Positions 18,482 through 27,139 of a DNA stretch of 64,000 nt are shown piece after piece (within the stretch, counting starts at the first letter, position 1; each line of letters opens with the position of its first letter). The DNA comes from Enterobacter cancerogenus (GTDB lineage: Bacteria > Pseudomonadota > Gammaproteobacteria > Enterobacterales > Enterobacteriaceae). The notes under the pieces are model-generated. The model worked only from the letters and a program-made list of their open reading frames with translations. It did not search any database and was not told the origin of the DNA. A program made the position numbers and the translations under genes. The DNA lies in the NCBI RefSeq assembly GCF_019047785.1, contig NZ_CP077290.1, positions 1,054,001 through 1,118,000 on the forward strand. The letters are read 5' to 3'.

Positions 18482-18517
18482 GTTGCCGGGTGGCGGCTAC
18501 GCCTTACCCGGCCTACG
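18482..18517. repeat. REP element before the rlmC 3' end
   Basis: TTGCCGGGTGGCGGCTACGCC...ACCCGGCCTACGC; it runs into the last codons of rlmC (stop at 18513). It bounds the two-component cassette on the side opposite the pair at 16151-16225. Confidence 0.85.
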
Positions 18518-19640
18518 CTTTGGCTAACAACGTCAACACTTCGTAATGCGCGGTATGCGGGAACATATCAAAAAGCTGAACGCGTTCAATGCGGTAGCCC
18601 GGCAGGTGAGCGATATCTTTCGCCATCGTCCGGGCGTTGCAGCTGGAATAGACGATGTACGCCGGTGCCATCTGGCTCAGATAATCGCAAAGCGGTTTGC
18701 CGATGCCGCGGCGCGGCGGGTTGACCAATACTAATTCCGGCACGTTGCCCTGCCCGGTCGCAAACTGGGTGGAATCCAGTGCCTGGACGTGGAGGTTTGT
18801 TAACCCCAGTTCGGCGGCGGACTGCGTCGCGCAGGCAATCGCCTCGGCGGAGATTTCAATCCCGGTCAGCTGCATCTCCGGGGTGGCGCAGTGCAGGCCA
18901 AAGCCGCCCACGCCGCAGAACAGATCCCACATATGGCCGATATTGAGGGCACGAACCCAGTCGCGCGCGGTGGCGTACAGCGCGCTCGCCACCGTCGGGT
19001 TGGTCTGGAAGAAGCTCTGCGGGCGGATCCACAGCGGCACGCCGTTGAAGGTCTCCGCCAGCGCATGCTGCCCGGTAAGAAAGATCTCTTTCTCCCCCTC
19101 CATGATCGCCATATGCACCGGCTGAATATTCACGGTGATGACCTTTAGCTGCGGAAGCTGCTGTTGCAGCCACGGCAGCGCCGCGCGAAGCTGTTCCAGC
19201 CGGGATTCTGAGCGCAGGACAAAGCGCAGCATCATCCCGCCGTCCCTCTGGCTTTCGGTGAGCAGCAGGTATTTCAGCTCGCCGCGCTTGCGGGCAACGT
19301 TATAGGGCGTTAACCCGGCGCGGGCGATAAACGGCTTGAGTGCCGCAAAAACCGGTTTAAAGGATTCTGGATACAGCGGGCAGTCGATTAAATCTTCCGG
19401 GGTGCCGTCGCGGTGCAGCATGCCCAGCAGCGGTCGTTCCACGCTGCCGCTGACCACCATTTTGGCCTTATTGCGAAAACCCTGCTCTGGTCCACTGACG
19501 GATGCGCACCACTCGCCCACCGCATGGTCAGCCAGGAGCTGCTGAAGGTCGGCCATTTTGGCGGCGAGTTGTTGGGAGACCGGCTGTTCAATCCACTGAC
19601 AGGAGCGGCAGCGACCGGCGTCATAGAGTGCGCACTGCAT
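18513..19640 (-). CDS. rlmC: 23S rRNA m5U747 methyltransferase RlmC
   Basis: SAM-dependent methyltransferase making 5-methyluridine at position 747 of 23S rRNA. 375 residues. N-terminal iron-sulfur cysteines (Cys3, Cys11, Cys14 and the Cys in [11 protein letters not shown]). Rossmann core with [16 protein letters not shown], the NPPRRG motif and the catalytic nucleophile region [14 protein letters not shown] standard TrmA/RlmC/RlmD-family protein. Single gene, with ybjO downstream of the pot operon on its far side. Confidence 0.97.
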   Translation of the reverse strand: MQCALYDAGRCRSCQWIEQPVSQQLAAKMADLQQLLADHAVGEWCASVSGPEQGFRNKAKMVVSGSVERPLLGMLHRDGTPEDLIDCPLYPESFKPVFAALKPFIARAGLTPYNVARKRGELKYLLLTESQRDGGMMLRFVLRSESRLEQLRAALPWLQQQLPQLKVITVNIQPVHMAIMEGEKEIFLTGQHALAETFNGVPLWIRPQSFFQTNPTVASALYATARDWVRALNIGHMWDLFCGVGGFGLHCATPEMQLTGIEISAEAIACATQSAAELGLTNLHVQALDSTQFATGQGNVPELVLVNPPRRGIGKPLCDYLSQMAPAYIVYSSCNARTMAKDIAHLPGYRIERVQLFDMFPHTAHYEVLTLLAKA

Positions 19641-19680
19641 ATGAAAACCTTAAGAATGGCGGGGGCTGCGATTATACACA

Positions 19681-20154
19681 TTATTGCAGACGGAAAAACC
19701 GCCTGCTTGCGGCGGGTGCAAAGAGCAGGCACAGCACCAGCGCATCCGGAAGTTTTTGCATCACCAGCGAATGGAATATCTCGCGCTTAGAGCCTCCCGC
19801 GATGCTGAACAGCTCCGGGTAGCCATAGCCCAGCGAGGCGGCCCACAGGTAGGTGGCGGCAGTCACCTGGGTCAGCAGATAGGTCCAGCGCGCCCAGTTG
19901 CGCCCCTTCACCAGCGAGAAGGCACAGTAAATTTCAATAAATACCAGCGCCAGGCTGCTCATAAAGACCAGCGTCAGGTTCCAGGTCTGGACGCTGCGGT
20001 GAATAAATTCTCCCATGCCGCGCACGCCCAGGGTGTTGAAGATCATCAACACGTCCAGACAGCGGATCATAATAATGGCGAGCGCCGCCACCTGCACCAG
20101 CGCAGGGACGTTCGGACGAGCATGCGTATGACGTGTTTTTTGAAAGAATCCCAA
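19681..20154 (-). CDS. ybjO: YbjO, DUF2593 inner-membrane protein
   Basis: 157-residue inner-membrane protein of unknown function with about four transmembrane helices (around 17-38, 58-80, 88-110, 130-148). Family features RPNVPALVQVAALAIIMIRCLDVLM and the C-terminal APAASRRFFRLQ match E. coli YbjO. It follows potI after 66 bp but a strong intrinsic terminator lies between, so it probably has its own promoter or depends on readthrough. Confidence 0.92.
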   Translation of the reverse strand: MGFFQKTRHTHARPNVPALVQVAALAIIMIRCLDVLMIFNTLGVRGMGEFIHRSVQTWNLTLVFMSSLALVFIEIYCAFSLVKGRNWARWTYLLTQVTAATYLWAASLGYGYPELFSIAGGSKREIFHSLVMQKLPDALVLCLLFAPAASRRFFRLQ

Positions 20155-20170
20155 TGTTTTTACTTCCCTG

Positions 20171-20199
20171 AAAAACAGTGCCGCGTCTTGCGCGGCACT
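20171..20199 (-). terminator. Intrinsic terminator of the potFGHI operon
   Basis: Perfect 9-bp stem AGTGCCGCG / CGCGGCACT with a 5-nt loop; on the minus strand it is followed by GTTTTTC. It lies 22 bp after the potI stop codon. Confidence 0.88.
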
Positions 20200-20220
20200 T
20201 CACTGGAAATTTTAAATGCT

Positions 20221-21066
20221 TCAGCCGCGTCTTGCACGCTGGATATCGCGCACACGCTGTTTTTCCGCGCGCGCCATCAAATACCAGGCGATAAATCCGA
20301 AAATTCCGACCACCCCAAGGATGATGGAGGCCAGGGCGTTGATCTCCGGGTTCACTCCCATGCGTACGCTGGAGAAGACCAGCATCGGCAGCGTGGTAGC
20401 GCCAGGCCCCGAGACAAAGCTGGCGATGACCAGATCGTCCAAAGAGAGCGTGAACGCCAGCAGCCAGCCGGATATAACCGCCGGCATGATCATCGGCAGG
20501 GTGATGATGAAGAATACCTTCAGCGGCGTGGCACCCAGATCCATTGCCGCCTCTTCGATGGAGCGGTCCAGCTCCCGCAGCCGCGAGGAGATCACCACCG
20601 CCACGTAGGCCGTGCAGAAGGTGACGTGCGCCAGCCAGATGGTCAGCATCCCGCGATCTGCCGGCCAGCCGATGGCGTGCGCCAGGGCGACAAACAGCAG
20701 CAGCAGCGACAGCCCGGTAATAACATCCGGCATGACCAGCGGCGCGGTGATCATAAACGCAAAACCGTTCGCGCCGCGAAAACGCCCGAACCGCACCATC
20801 ACCATCGCCGCGATCGTCCCGAGTATCGACGCCATCGTGGCCGCCAGCGCCGCGATGGTCAGGCTCAGCCCCACCGCGCTCATCATGGCATCATCGTGGA
20901 ACAGCTCGCTGTACCAGCGCGTCGACCAGCCCGCCCACACCGTCACCAGCTTCGAGCTGTTAAAGGAATAGATCACCAGCATCAGCATGGGTGCATACAG
21001 GAAGGTGAAGCCAATCACCAGGATCAGGATCCGCCACGGGGAGCGCACTACCGGTAAGTTGTTCAT
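20221..21066 (-). CDS. potI: PotI, putrescine ABC transporter permease
   Basis: Inner-membrane permease of the putrescine-specific PotFGHI importer. The ATG at 21066 gives 281 residues and the start MNNLPVVRSPWRI, as in E. coli, and overlaps the potH stop (ATGA); the frame is open 14 codons further upstream but that is inside potH. About six transmembrane helices and an EAA loop EEAAMDLGATPLKVFFIITLP that contacts PotG. Confidence 0.96.
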   Translation of the reverse strand: MNNLPVVRSPWRILILVIGFTFLYAPMLMLVIYSFNSSKLVTVWAGWSTRWYSELFHDDAMMSAVGLSLTIAALAATMASILGTIAAMVMVRFGRFRGANGFAFMITAPLVMPDVITGLSLLLLFVALAHAIGWPADRGMLTIWLAHVTFCTAYVAVVISSRLRELDRSIEEAAMDLGATPLKVFFIITLPMIMPAVISGWLLAFTLSLDDLVIASFVSGPGATTLPMLVFSSVRMGVNPEINALASIILGVVGIFGFIAWYLMARAEKQRVRDIQRARRG

Positions 21067-22016
21067 CCGTGGTCTCCCATCTGTTTCTGCTGGTGCTTGT
21101 GGAACCACATGATCGGCACGATCAGCAGCAGCAACATCACGATCGCCACCGCCGAGGCCACCGGCCAGTCGCGGTTGTTAAAGAACTCCTGCCACAACAC
21201 GCGGCCAATCATGATGCTGTCCGGGCCACCCAGCAGTTCCGGGATCACAAACTCCCCTACCGCCGGGATGAACACCAGCATCGACCCGGCAATAATGCCG
21301 CCTTTGGTCAGCGGGACGATCACGCTGAAAAAGGTCTTCAGCGGACGCGCGCCGAGATCCAGCGAGGCCTCCACAAGCGAATAGTCGATGCGCGTCAGGG
21401 CGGTATAGATCGGCAGCACCATAAACGGCAGATAGGCGTAAACGATCCCAATGTACACCGCGAGGTTGGTGTGCAGGATCGTCAGCGGCTGGTCGATGAC
21501 GCCAAGCCACAGCAGAAAGTTATTGAGAATGCCGTTGTTTTTCAGGATACCCATCCACGCGTAGACGCGGATCAGGAACGAGGTCCACGACGGTAAAATC
21601 ACCAGCAGCAGCAGGATATTGCGCGTCGAGGGTTTACTGTGCGCCACCGCCCACGCCAGCGGGTAACCCAGCAGCAGACAGCAGATCGTCGAGATCCATG
21701 CCACCTGCAGCGACTGCAAATAAGCCTCCACGTACAGCGGATCGTCGGTGAGCTGCAGGAAGTTCCCGAGGTTAAGGGTGAGCGTCAGCTGCCCGTCGGC
21801 CCAGTCCAGCAAGTTGGTGTACGGCGGGATCGCCCGCGCCATCTCCGCCAGGCTTATCTTAAAGACAATCAGGAACGGCAGCAGGAACAGCAGGATCAGC
21901 CAGACGTACGGCAGGGCAATCACCAGCTTGCGCCCGTGCGCCATCTGCATACGCGTCAGCCAGTGGCGAAAACCGCCCGGTTGTTTGACGCGGGCTGGAG
22001 GTTCAAGTGTACTCAC
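21063..22016 (-). CDS. potH: PotH, putrescine ABC transporter permease
   Basis: Second permease of the putrescine importer. 317 residues, as in E. coli. Cytoplasmic N-terminus, about six transmembrane helices, and the EAA loop VEASLDLGARPLKTFFSVIVP. Starts 9 bp after the potG stop with a GGAG ribosome site. Overlaps potI by 4 bp. Confidence 0.97.
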   Translation of the reverse strand: MSTLEPPARVKQPGGFRHWLTRMQMAHGRKLVIALPYVWLILLFLLPFLIVFKISLAEMARAIPPYTNLLDWADGQLTLTLNLGNFLQLTDDPLYVEAYLQSLQVAWISTICCLLLGYPLAWAVAHSKPSTRNILLLLVILPSWTSFLIRVYAWMGILKNNGILNNFLLWLGVIDQPLTILHTNLAVYIGIVYAYLPFMVLPIYTALTRIDYSLVEASLDLGARPLKTFFSVIVPLTKGGIIAGSMLVFIPAVGEFVIPELLGGPDSIMIGRVLWQEFFNNRDWPVASAVAIVMLLLLIVPIMWFHKHQQKQMGDHG

Positions 22017-22025
22017 GATCGCTCC

Positions 22026-23159
22026 TTATGCCGTTAACACGACGCAGCTGTCCGCATCCCAGCACAGGCGCACTTCGTCGCCCCAGGTCGGCTGGCCCTT
22101 GCGATAGCGGTGTTCGTTCTGCAGCTGGGCGCTGAGCATCTGCCCGCTTTGCAGACGCACATGGTAGATAGAGAGATCGCCCAGATAGGCGATATGCACC
22201 ACCTCACCCACGGCAAAGTTATAGCCATCGGCTGGCGGCTCGTCACAGAGCATGATTTTTTCCGGGCGCAGGGCGACATACACCGGCACGTTATCCACCA
22301 CCGAACTATCAGGATCAACCTTCAGCGGGTGAACCAGCCCCGGAGAGTCAATCACCAGCCCGTCGTCTTCGCGCGCCTTCAGCAGCCCTTCAAAGACATT
22401 CACCGAGCCGATGAATTCCGCGCTGTAGCGGGTGGTCGGGTGCTCGTAAATCTCCTCCGGCTCGCCGGTCTGCACGAATTTACCGCGATTCATGATCGCA
22501 ATACGCCCGGCCATGGTCATCGCCTCTTCCTGGTCGTGGGTTACCATCACGCAGGTCACGCCGACGCGCTCAAGGATGTCCACCACCTCAAGCTGCATGC
22601 GGTCACGCAGCTTTTTATCCAGCGCCCCCATCGGCTCGTCGAGCAGTAGCAGCTTCGGGCGTTTCGCCAGGCTTCTTGCCAGCGCCACGCGTTGACGCTG
22701 GCCGCCGGAGAGCTGGTGCGGTTTACGTTTGGCGAACTCCTGCATGTGGACCAGGCTCAGCATCTCGGCCACGCGTTCGGTAATCTCCGCCTTCGGCAGT
22801 TTGTCCTGCTTCAGGCCAAAGGCGATGTTCTGCTCAACCGTCATGTGCGGGAACAGCGCGTAGGACTGGAACATCATATTGATCGGGCGCTGATACGGCG
22901 GCACGCGGGAGAGATCGACGCCGTCCAGCACGATCTGCCCGGCGGTCGGCTGTTCAAAACCGGCCAGCATGCGCAGCAACGTCGATTTACCGCAGCCGGA
23001 CGGGCCAAGCAGGGCAAAAATTTCGCCTTTGTAGATCGTCAGGCTCACGTCGTCCACGGCGTGTTGCCCGTCGAAGGATTTGGTGAGATTACGGATTTCA
23101 AGAAGCGGGGTCAGCGCTTTACGGACTTTCGCCTGCGGGCGGGGGATCACATCATTCAC
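22026..23159 (-). CDS. potG: PotG, putrescine ABC transporter ATPase
   Basis: ATP-binding subunit of PotFGHI. The best start is GTG at 23159 (VNDVIPRPQAKVRKALTPLLEI), which has GGAG 8 bases upstream and gives 377 residues, the E. coli length; an upstream in-frame ATG would lie in the intergenic hairpin region. Walker A GPSGCGKST, signature LSGGQRQRVALARSLA, Walker B LLLLDEPMGALD and switch VTHDQEEA are intact. The C-terminal third is a TOBE regulatory domain (ALRPEKIMLC). Confidence 0.96.
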   Translation of the reverse strand: MNDVIPRPQAKVRKALTPLLEIRNLTKSFDGQHAVDDVSLTIYKGEIFALLGPSGCGKSTLLRMLAGFEQPTAGQIVLDGVDLSRVPPYQRPINMMFQSYALFPHMTVEQNIAFGLKQDKLPKAEITERVAEMLSLVHMQEFAKRKPHQLSGGQRQRVALARSLAKRPKLLLLDEPMGALDKKLRDRMQLEVVDILERVGVTCVMVTHDQEEAMTMAGRIAIMNRGKFVQTGEPEEIYEHPTTRYSAEFIGSVNVFEGLLKAREDDGLVIDSPGLVHPLKVDPDSSVVDNVPVYVALRPEKIMLCDEPPADGYNFAVGEVVHIAYLGDLSIYHVRLQSGQMLSAQLQNEHRYRKGQPTWGDEVRLCWDADSCVVLTA

Positions 23160-23192
23160 GGGGTGTTCTCCGGCAAAGATCAAATCAGGGTG

Positions 23193-23217
23193 CAGGCGCA
23201 CCAGAACGGTGCGCCTG
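23193..23217 (-). other. Perfect stem-loop in the potF-potG intergenic RNA
   Basis: CAGGCGCACC / GGTGCGCCTG, a perfect 10-bp inverted repeat with a 5-nt loop, lies inside the operon 33 bp before the potG GTG. No U-run follows, so it is more likely a 3'-end-protecting or partial-termination hairpin that keeps potF mRNA more abundant than potGHI. Confidence 0.7.
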
Positions 23218-23252
23218 TTGCCGGGGGCGCTTCGCTTGCCCGGCCTACGACA
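23218..23252. repeat. REP element between potF and potG
   Basis: TTGCCGGGGGCGCTTCGCTT...GCCCGGCCTACGAC. It sits inside the operon directly after the potF stop and abuts the perfect hairpin at 23193-23217. Confidence 0.8.
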
Positions 23253-23257
23253 GCGGT

Positions 23258-24370
23258 TTATTTACCGCTTTTCACCTTGGTCCACGCACGGGTGCGCACG
23301 CGGTCAATTTTTGGGTCCTGCACTTTGAGGGTGAACAGCTTGGCAAAGACGTCCGCTGGCGGATAGATAGCCGGATTATTGCGGATCTCTTCGCTGACCA
23401 TCGGGGTGGAAGCCTTGTTACCGTTGGCGTAATAGACATGGTCGCTGATGTGGGCGATCACCTCCGGACGCATCAGGTAGTTCAGGAACTGATACGCTTC
23501 GTCTTTGTTTTTCGCATCCGCAGGCATGGCGAAGACGTCGAAGAAGGCCAACGCCCCCTCTTTCGGAATGAAGTAAGAGACATTCACGCCGTTTTTCGCC
23601 TCTTTCGCGCGGTTTGCTGCCTGCCAGACGTCGCCCGCCCAGCCGATCGCCACACAGATATCGCCGTTGGCGAGGTCGTTAATGTACTGAGAGGAGTGGA
23701 AGTAGCGAATGTTCGGGCGCAGCTTCAGCAGCAGATCGGTGGCCGGGCCGGTGTAGTCATCGGCCTTGCTGCTGTTCGGATCTTTACCCAGATAGTTCAG
23801 CACGGTGGCGAAAATCTCTTCCGGCGCATCAAGGAAGGAGACGCCGCAGCTTTTCAGCTTCTCAAGGTTTTCCGGCTTGAGCACCACGTCCCAGCTGTCG
23901 AGCTTAACGTCTTTCCCCAGCACGGCTTTCACTTTATCGACGTTATAGCCGATGCCGGTGGTGGCCCACAGGTAAGGCATGGCGTATTTGTTGTCCGGGT
24001 CGTGTTTGGCGACCAGCTTCAATACTTCCGGATCGAGGTTTTTCCAGTTGGATAATTTGCTCTTATCCAGCGGCTGGAACACTCCTGCCGTCAACTGGCG
24101 CTCCAGGAAGCTGGCGGAAGGCACCACCAGGTCAAAACCGGTGCTTCCCGCCATCAGTTTACCTTCCAGCACTTCGTTGGAATCGAACACGTCATACACG
24201 ACCTTAATGCCGGTCTCTTTTTCAAAGTTTGCGACGGTATCCGGCGCAATATAGTCCGACCAGTTATAAACGTGGAGCGTTTTTTGTTCCGCAGCGAGCG
24301 TGCCGGCAGAGACGGCCATCAGAGCACCCGCAACCAGACCCGATACCCATTTTTTATTCAAGGCGATCAT
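23258..24370 (-). CDS. potF: PotF, periplasmic putrescine-binding protein
   Basis: Periplasmic receptor that binds putrescine and delivers it to PotGHI. 370 residues, as in E. coli. Signal peptide to about residue 26 (GTLA|AEQKTLHVYNWSDYIAP). Spermidine/putrescine-binding fold with WSDYIAPDTV, FDLVVPSASFLERQ and CVAIGWAGDVWQA. First gene of potFGHI, with GAAGGAA as ribosome site about 7 bases before the ATG. Confidence 0.97.
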   Translation of the reverse strand: MIALNKKWVSGLVAGALMAVSAGTLAAEQKTLHVYNWSDYIAPDTVANFEKETGIKVVYDVFDSNEVLEGKLMAGSTGFDLVVPSASFLERQLTAGVFQPLDKSKLSNWKNLDPEVLKLVAKHDPDNKYAMPYLWATTGIGYNVDKVKAVLGKDVKLDSWDVVLKPENLEKLKSCGVSFLDAPEEIFATVLNYLGKDPNSSKADDYTGPATDLLLKLRPNIRYFHSSQYINDLANGDICVAIGWAGDVWQAANRAKEAKNGVNVSYFIPKEGALAFFDVFAMPADAKNKDEAYQFLNYLMRPEVIAHISDHVYYANGNKASTPMVSEEIRNNPAIYPPADVFAKLFTLKVQDPKIDRVRTRAWTKVKSGK

Positions 24371-24664
24371 ATCGTTATTCCTTCTGAAAGCTCGTTAACA
24401 CACGAACTAAAACTGTGCACTCTGACGATATGCAAGAATCATGCATACTTTGTCGCTCTGGCCGAAAAGGAATAAAAGATTTTTCCGGCAGGATCCGCTC
24501 GCTTTTGTAAGCATCGCAAGAATAACTGTAGCCCTTGTCCCGGGCTATAGCCCAGACGAAAAAACGCCTTTTATCAATTTTTTATGCAGAATATGTCTAT
24601 GTGATAAGCCGAAATGGCCTTTGAGGAGGTGAAATAATCTTGAAAGGAGGGTTTAAGACAGCAG
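24371..24664. other. Long non-coding gap upstream of potF
   Basis: About 300 bp between the potF start and the ybjN terminator with no supported gene. It contains a 6-bp inverted repeat (see 24429-24447), a short TAGCCC/GGGCTA stem (24529-24547) and two purine-rich SD-like tracts (GGAGGT, GGAGGG at about 24625-24655) that are not followed by a convincing frame. Otherwise nothing recognisable. Confidence 0.5.
24429..24447 (-). promoter_or_regulatory. Weak sigma-54-like element upstream of potF
   Basis: On the minus strand GCATG-ATTC-TTGCA resembles the sigma-54 consensus GGCACG-N4-TTGCA: the -12 GC is exact but the -24 GG is TG. It is also an inverted repeat TATGCA-N7-TGCATA. It lies about 60 bases before the potF ATG. 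I recall nitrogen (NtrC) control of potFGHI in E. coli, which makes it worth noting, but no clear NtrC sites were seen. Confidence 0.3.
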
Positions 24665-24706
24665 AAAAAATGGCGTTACGCAGCCGCCGTGGCAGCGACT
24701 GCGCCA
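24665..24706 (-). terminator. Probable ybjN terminator
   Basis: On the minus strand an outer stem TGGCG / CGCCA encloses a nested GC-rich stem (CGCAG/CTGCG, GCC/GGC) and is followed by six T residues (24670-24665). Starts 13 bp after the ybjN stop. Confidence 0.7.
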
Positions 24707-24719
24707 TGCTCAGACAGCG

Positions 24720-25196
24720 TTAGTGCAGAAAAGTGGGAGATGCATCATTATTCTCTGCATCATCTTCGGCGCTGTACAACAGGTGATGCGCGTTAGCTTC
24801 CATCATCACCATGGAAATCTGCTCTTCGCCCATGCGCATAAACCAGGCAAACTGCTTGAAGGATAACCCTGCCCCGGAGAATAAAGACTCGCACACCACC
24901 AGTTTCGGCAGATTATCATCCTGTATGTCGAGAAATGCTTTCACCGTCAAAGAACTGGCGTTGATGGCAGACAGATCGGACGCCAGCGCCAGCAGCGCAG
25001 AGGGTTTAACCTCGGCCAGCGCGGAGAAAAGAATGACGTCATTAATCAGATCGATCTTGGCATCAAAAATACCGTCGAAATTTTGCATGTGAGGCAGATG
25101 CAGCGCCTGGCAGGAGTCGCATTCAAAGAAGGTAATTCCGGCATCATCGAGCCATTGACGTAACGTATCCAGTGTTGGAACGACCTGTAAATCCAT
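24720..25196 (-). CDS. ybjN: YbjN family protein
   Basis: 158-residue cytoplasmic protein, a fold resembling type III secretion chaperones. Conserved features MDLQVVPTLDTLRQWLDDAGITFFECDSCQ.. and a C-terminal ACIDIC tail (YSAEDDAENNDASPTFLH). E. coli YbjN has been linked to stress and motility control; its molecular role is not settled. Follows rimK after 63 bp and may be co-transcribed with nfsA-rimK. Confidence 0.94.
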   Translation of the reverse strand: MDLQVVPTLDTLRQWLDDAGITFFECDSCQALHLPHMQNFDGIFDAKIDLINDVILFSALAEVKPSALLALASDLSAINASSLTVKAFLDIQDDNLPKLVVCESLFSGAGLSFKQFAWFMRMGEEQISMVMMEANAHHLLYSAEDDAENNDASPTFLH

Positions 25197-25259
25197 CGCT
25201 GTGCAGCCTCTTAAATAATAACTTCGCTTAGAGTACGCAAAAAGTGCGCGATAATCTAT

Positions 25260-26162
25260 TTAACCGCCCGTTTTCAGGCAAAATCCCGGGGTCGCGTGGC
25301 GTTCAATCCAGGCGATCATTTTGCCCGCAATGTCCACGCCCGTGGTTTTTTCAACCCCTTCCAACCCCGGCGAGGCGTTGACCTCCATCACCAGCGGGCC
25401 GCGCGTGGCGCGCAGCAAATCGACACCCGCCACGTCCAGCCCCAGCGTCTGCGCCGCTTTTACCGCAATCACGCGCTCGCGTTCGCTGATCTCTGTGATA
25501 CGCGCCACGCCGCCGCGGTGCAGATTCGAGCGGAAATCGCCCTCTTTGGCCTGACGCTCAATCGCTGCCACCACCTCATCGCCGACCACAAAGCAGCGAA
25601 TATCGCGCCCTTTGGCCTCTTCGATATACTCCTGCACCAGGATATGGGCGTTGAGTCCGCGGAAGGCATCGATCACGCTTTCCGCCGCCTGGCGCGTTTC
25701 GGCCAGCACCACGCCAATGCCCTGCGTGCCTTCCACCAGCTTGATGACCAGCGGCGCGCCGCCCACCATGTCGATCAAATCGCTGGTGTCATCCGGTGAA
25801 TGAGCGATGCCGGTAACGGGCAGGTCGATGCCCTGTCGGGCCAGGAGCTGCAGCGAGCGGAGCTTATCGCGGGCGCGCGAAATGGCGACGGACTCGTTTA
25901 GCGGATAGCTGCCGAGCATCTCAAACTGACGCAGCGCGGCGGTGCCGTAGTAGGTGATCTGAGAGCCGATGCGGGGGATCACCGCATCAAAATGCGGCAA
26001 CCTGCGGCCTTTATAATGAATCGACGATGCCGCCGGATCGATGTTCATATAGCAGGACATCGGATCGAGGATTTCGATCTGATGCCCGCGCTTCGCCGCG
26101 GCTTCCCGCAGGCGTCTGCATGAATAGAGCGTTCCATCCCGGGACAATATGGCAATTTTCAC
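25260..26162 (-). CDS. rimK: RimK, ribosomal protein bS6 glutamate ligase
   Basis: ATP-grasp ligase that adds glutamate residues to the C-terminus of ribosomal protein bS6. The frame is open to 26219, but the family start [14 protein letters not shown] corresponds to the GTG at 26162, which gives 300 residues, the E. coli length, and has GAGAGG upstream. ATP-grasp motifs: [40 protein letters not shown] and the Mg-binding [12 protein letters not shown]. Lies 69 bp after nfsA. Confidence 0.96.
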   Translation of the reverse strand: MKIAILSRDGTLYSCRRLREAAAKRGHQIEILDPMSCYMNIDPAASSIHYKGRRLPHFDAVIPRIGSQITYYGTAALRQFEMLGSYPLNESVAISRARDKLRSLQLLARQGIDLPVTGIAHSPDDTSDLIDMVGGAPLVIKLVEGTQGIGVVLAETRQAAESVIDAFRGLNAHILVQEYIEEAKGRDIRCFVVGDEVVAAIERQAKEGDFRSNLHRGGVARITEISERERVIAVKAAQTLGLDVAGVDLLRATRGPLVMEVNASPGLEGVEKTTGVDIAGKMIAWIERHATPGFCLKTGG

Positions 26163-26231
26163 CCTGCACCTCTCTAAAGACCTGGTAAAAGCCTGCGTAT
26201 CATACACGCAGCGAGGCACAGGATGAATGGA

Positions 26232-26954
26232 CTATCGCGTCGCCCAGCCCTGCTTGTGCAGATAATCGAGAATAAACGGGCGGTTCTCTTTGATGATGGT
26301 GCGACGGATATGGTCAGTCCAGGTATCGCGGCGGTTGTTGCTGTCGCGCGTCAGATAGTAGTTCGCCAGCTCCTCATCGTATTGATTCAGAACCTCCTGG
26401 TCGACCGGCTGGTAGTGGTTCTCATGCACCAGCATCGCTGCGGGGATACGCGGTTTGAGATCCGGGTTATCCGCAGGCCAGCCAAGGCACAGGCCAAACA
26501 GCGGCAGGACGTGTTTTGGCAGCTTTAACAGCTCGGTTACGCTTTCAATGTTGTTGCGCAGCCCGCCAATGTAAACCCCGCCCAGCCCCAGCGATTCCGC
26601 CGCCGTGAAGGCGTTTTGCGCCATCAGGGCAGTATCGACCACGCCCAGCAGCAGCTGTTCGGCGAGGCCCAGTTCCGCCTCAGGGCAAATTTGCAGGTGA
26701 CGGTTAAAATCGGCGCAGAAGACCCAGAACTCCGCCGCCTGGGCTACGTGCTTCTGCCCGCCGGTCAGCGTCACCAGCGTTTCACGCATCGCCGGATCGG
26801 TAATGCGGATAATAGAGCTGCATTGCAGGAAGCTGGAGCTGGACGTTCCTCGCGCGCTGTCGATAATGGCTTCGCGCTGGGCCTCGGTAATAGGTTCATC
26901 CGTAAAGTGGCGAATGGAACGGTGGGAACGGAGCAGGTCAATCGTTGGCGTCAT
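26232..26954 (-). CDS. nfsA: NfsA, oxygen-insensitive NADPH nitroreductase
   Basis: FMN-dependent major nitroreductase that reduces nitro-aromatics and quinones with NADPH. The ATG at 26954 (MTPTIDLLRSHRSIRHFTDEPI) gives 240 residues, the standard length; the longer frame to 27032 has no family support. Motifs SSSFLQCSS, LGLGGVYIGGLRNN and the C-terminal RRDTWTDHIRRTIIKENRPFILDYL. In E. coli it is preceded by ybjC in a SoxS-controlled operon, but ybjC is absent here. Confidence 0.97.
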   Translation of the reverse strand: MTPTIDLLRSHRSIRHFTDEPITEAQREAIIDSARGTSSSSFLQCSSIIRITDPAMRETLVTLTGGQKHVAQAAEFWVFCADFNRHLQICPEAELGLAEQLLLGVVDTALMAQNAFTAAESLGLGGVYIGGLRNNIESVTELLKLPKHVLPLFGLCLGWPADNPDLKPRIPAAMLVHENHYQPVDQEVLNQYDEELANYYLTRDSNNRRDTWTDHIRRTIIKENRPFILDYLHKQGWATR

Positions 26955-27139
26955 CGTGTCTCTCTTTGTCTTGCTTAAAACGTATCGCAGCCAGTATAGG
27001 CAATGATCCGCGCGCTGTAATTGGCGAAACATAGCTCGAAGGTATTAAAGCGACAGGTGAAACCTTCTTTCCATGACGGCAGGTTATCGTGCACTATACG
27101 TCGTATTCGCCGTCAGGCTTGTTTTTTGAGGAGAGAGAA

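Noticed and set aside
19684..21057. 457-codon plus-strand frame across ybjO and potI
   Set aside because: His/Arg/Gln-rich shadow translation; ybjO and potI on the minus strand are both well supported.
24671..24723. A short ATG frame of about 17 codons with SD-like tracts upstream, next to ybjN
   Set aside because: It coincides with the ybjN terminator stem-loop, and the purine-rich tracts are too far from its ATG.
27033..27139. OxyR or SoxS/MarA box between nfsA and grxA
   Set aside because: Both regulators control these genes in E. coli, but no sequence here matched either consensus well enough to report.
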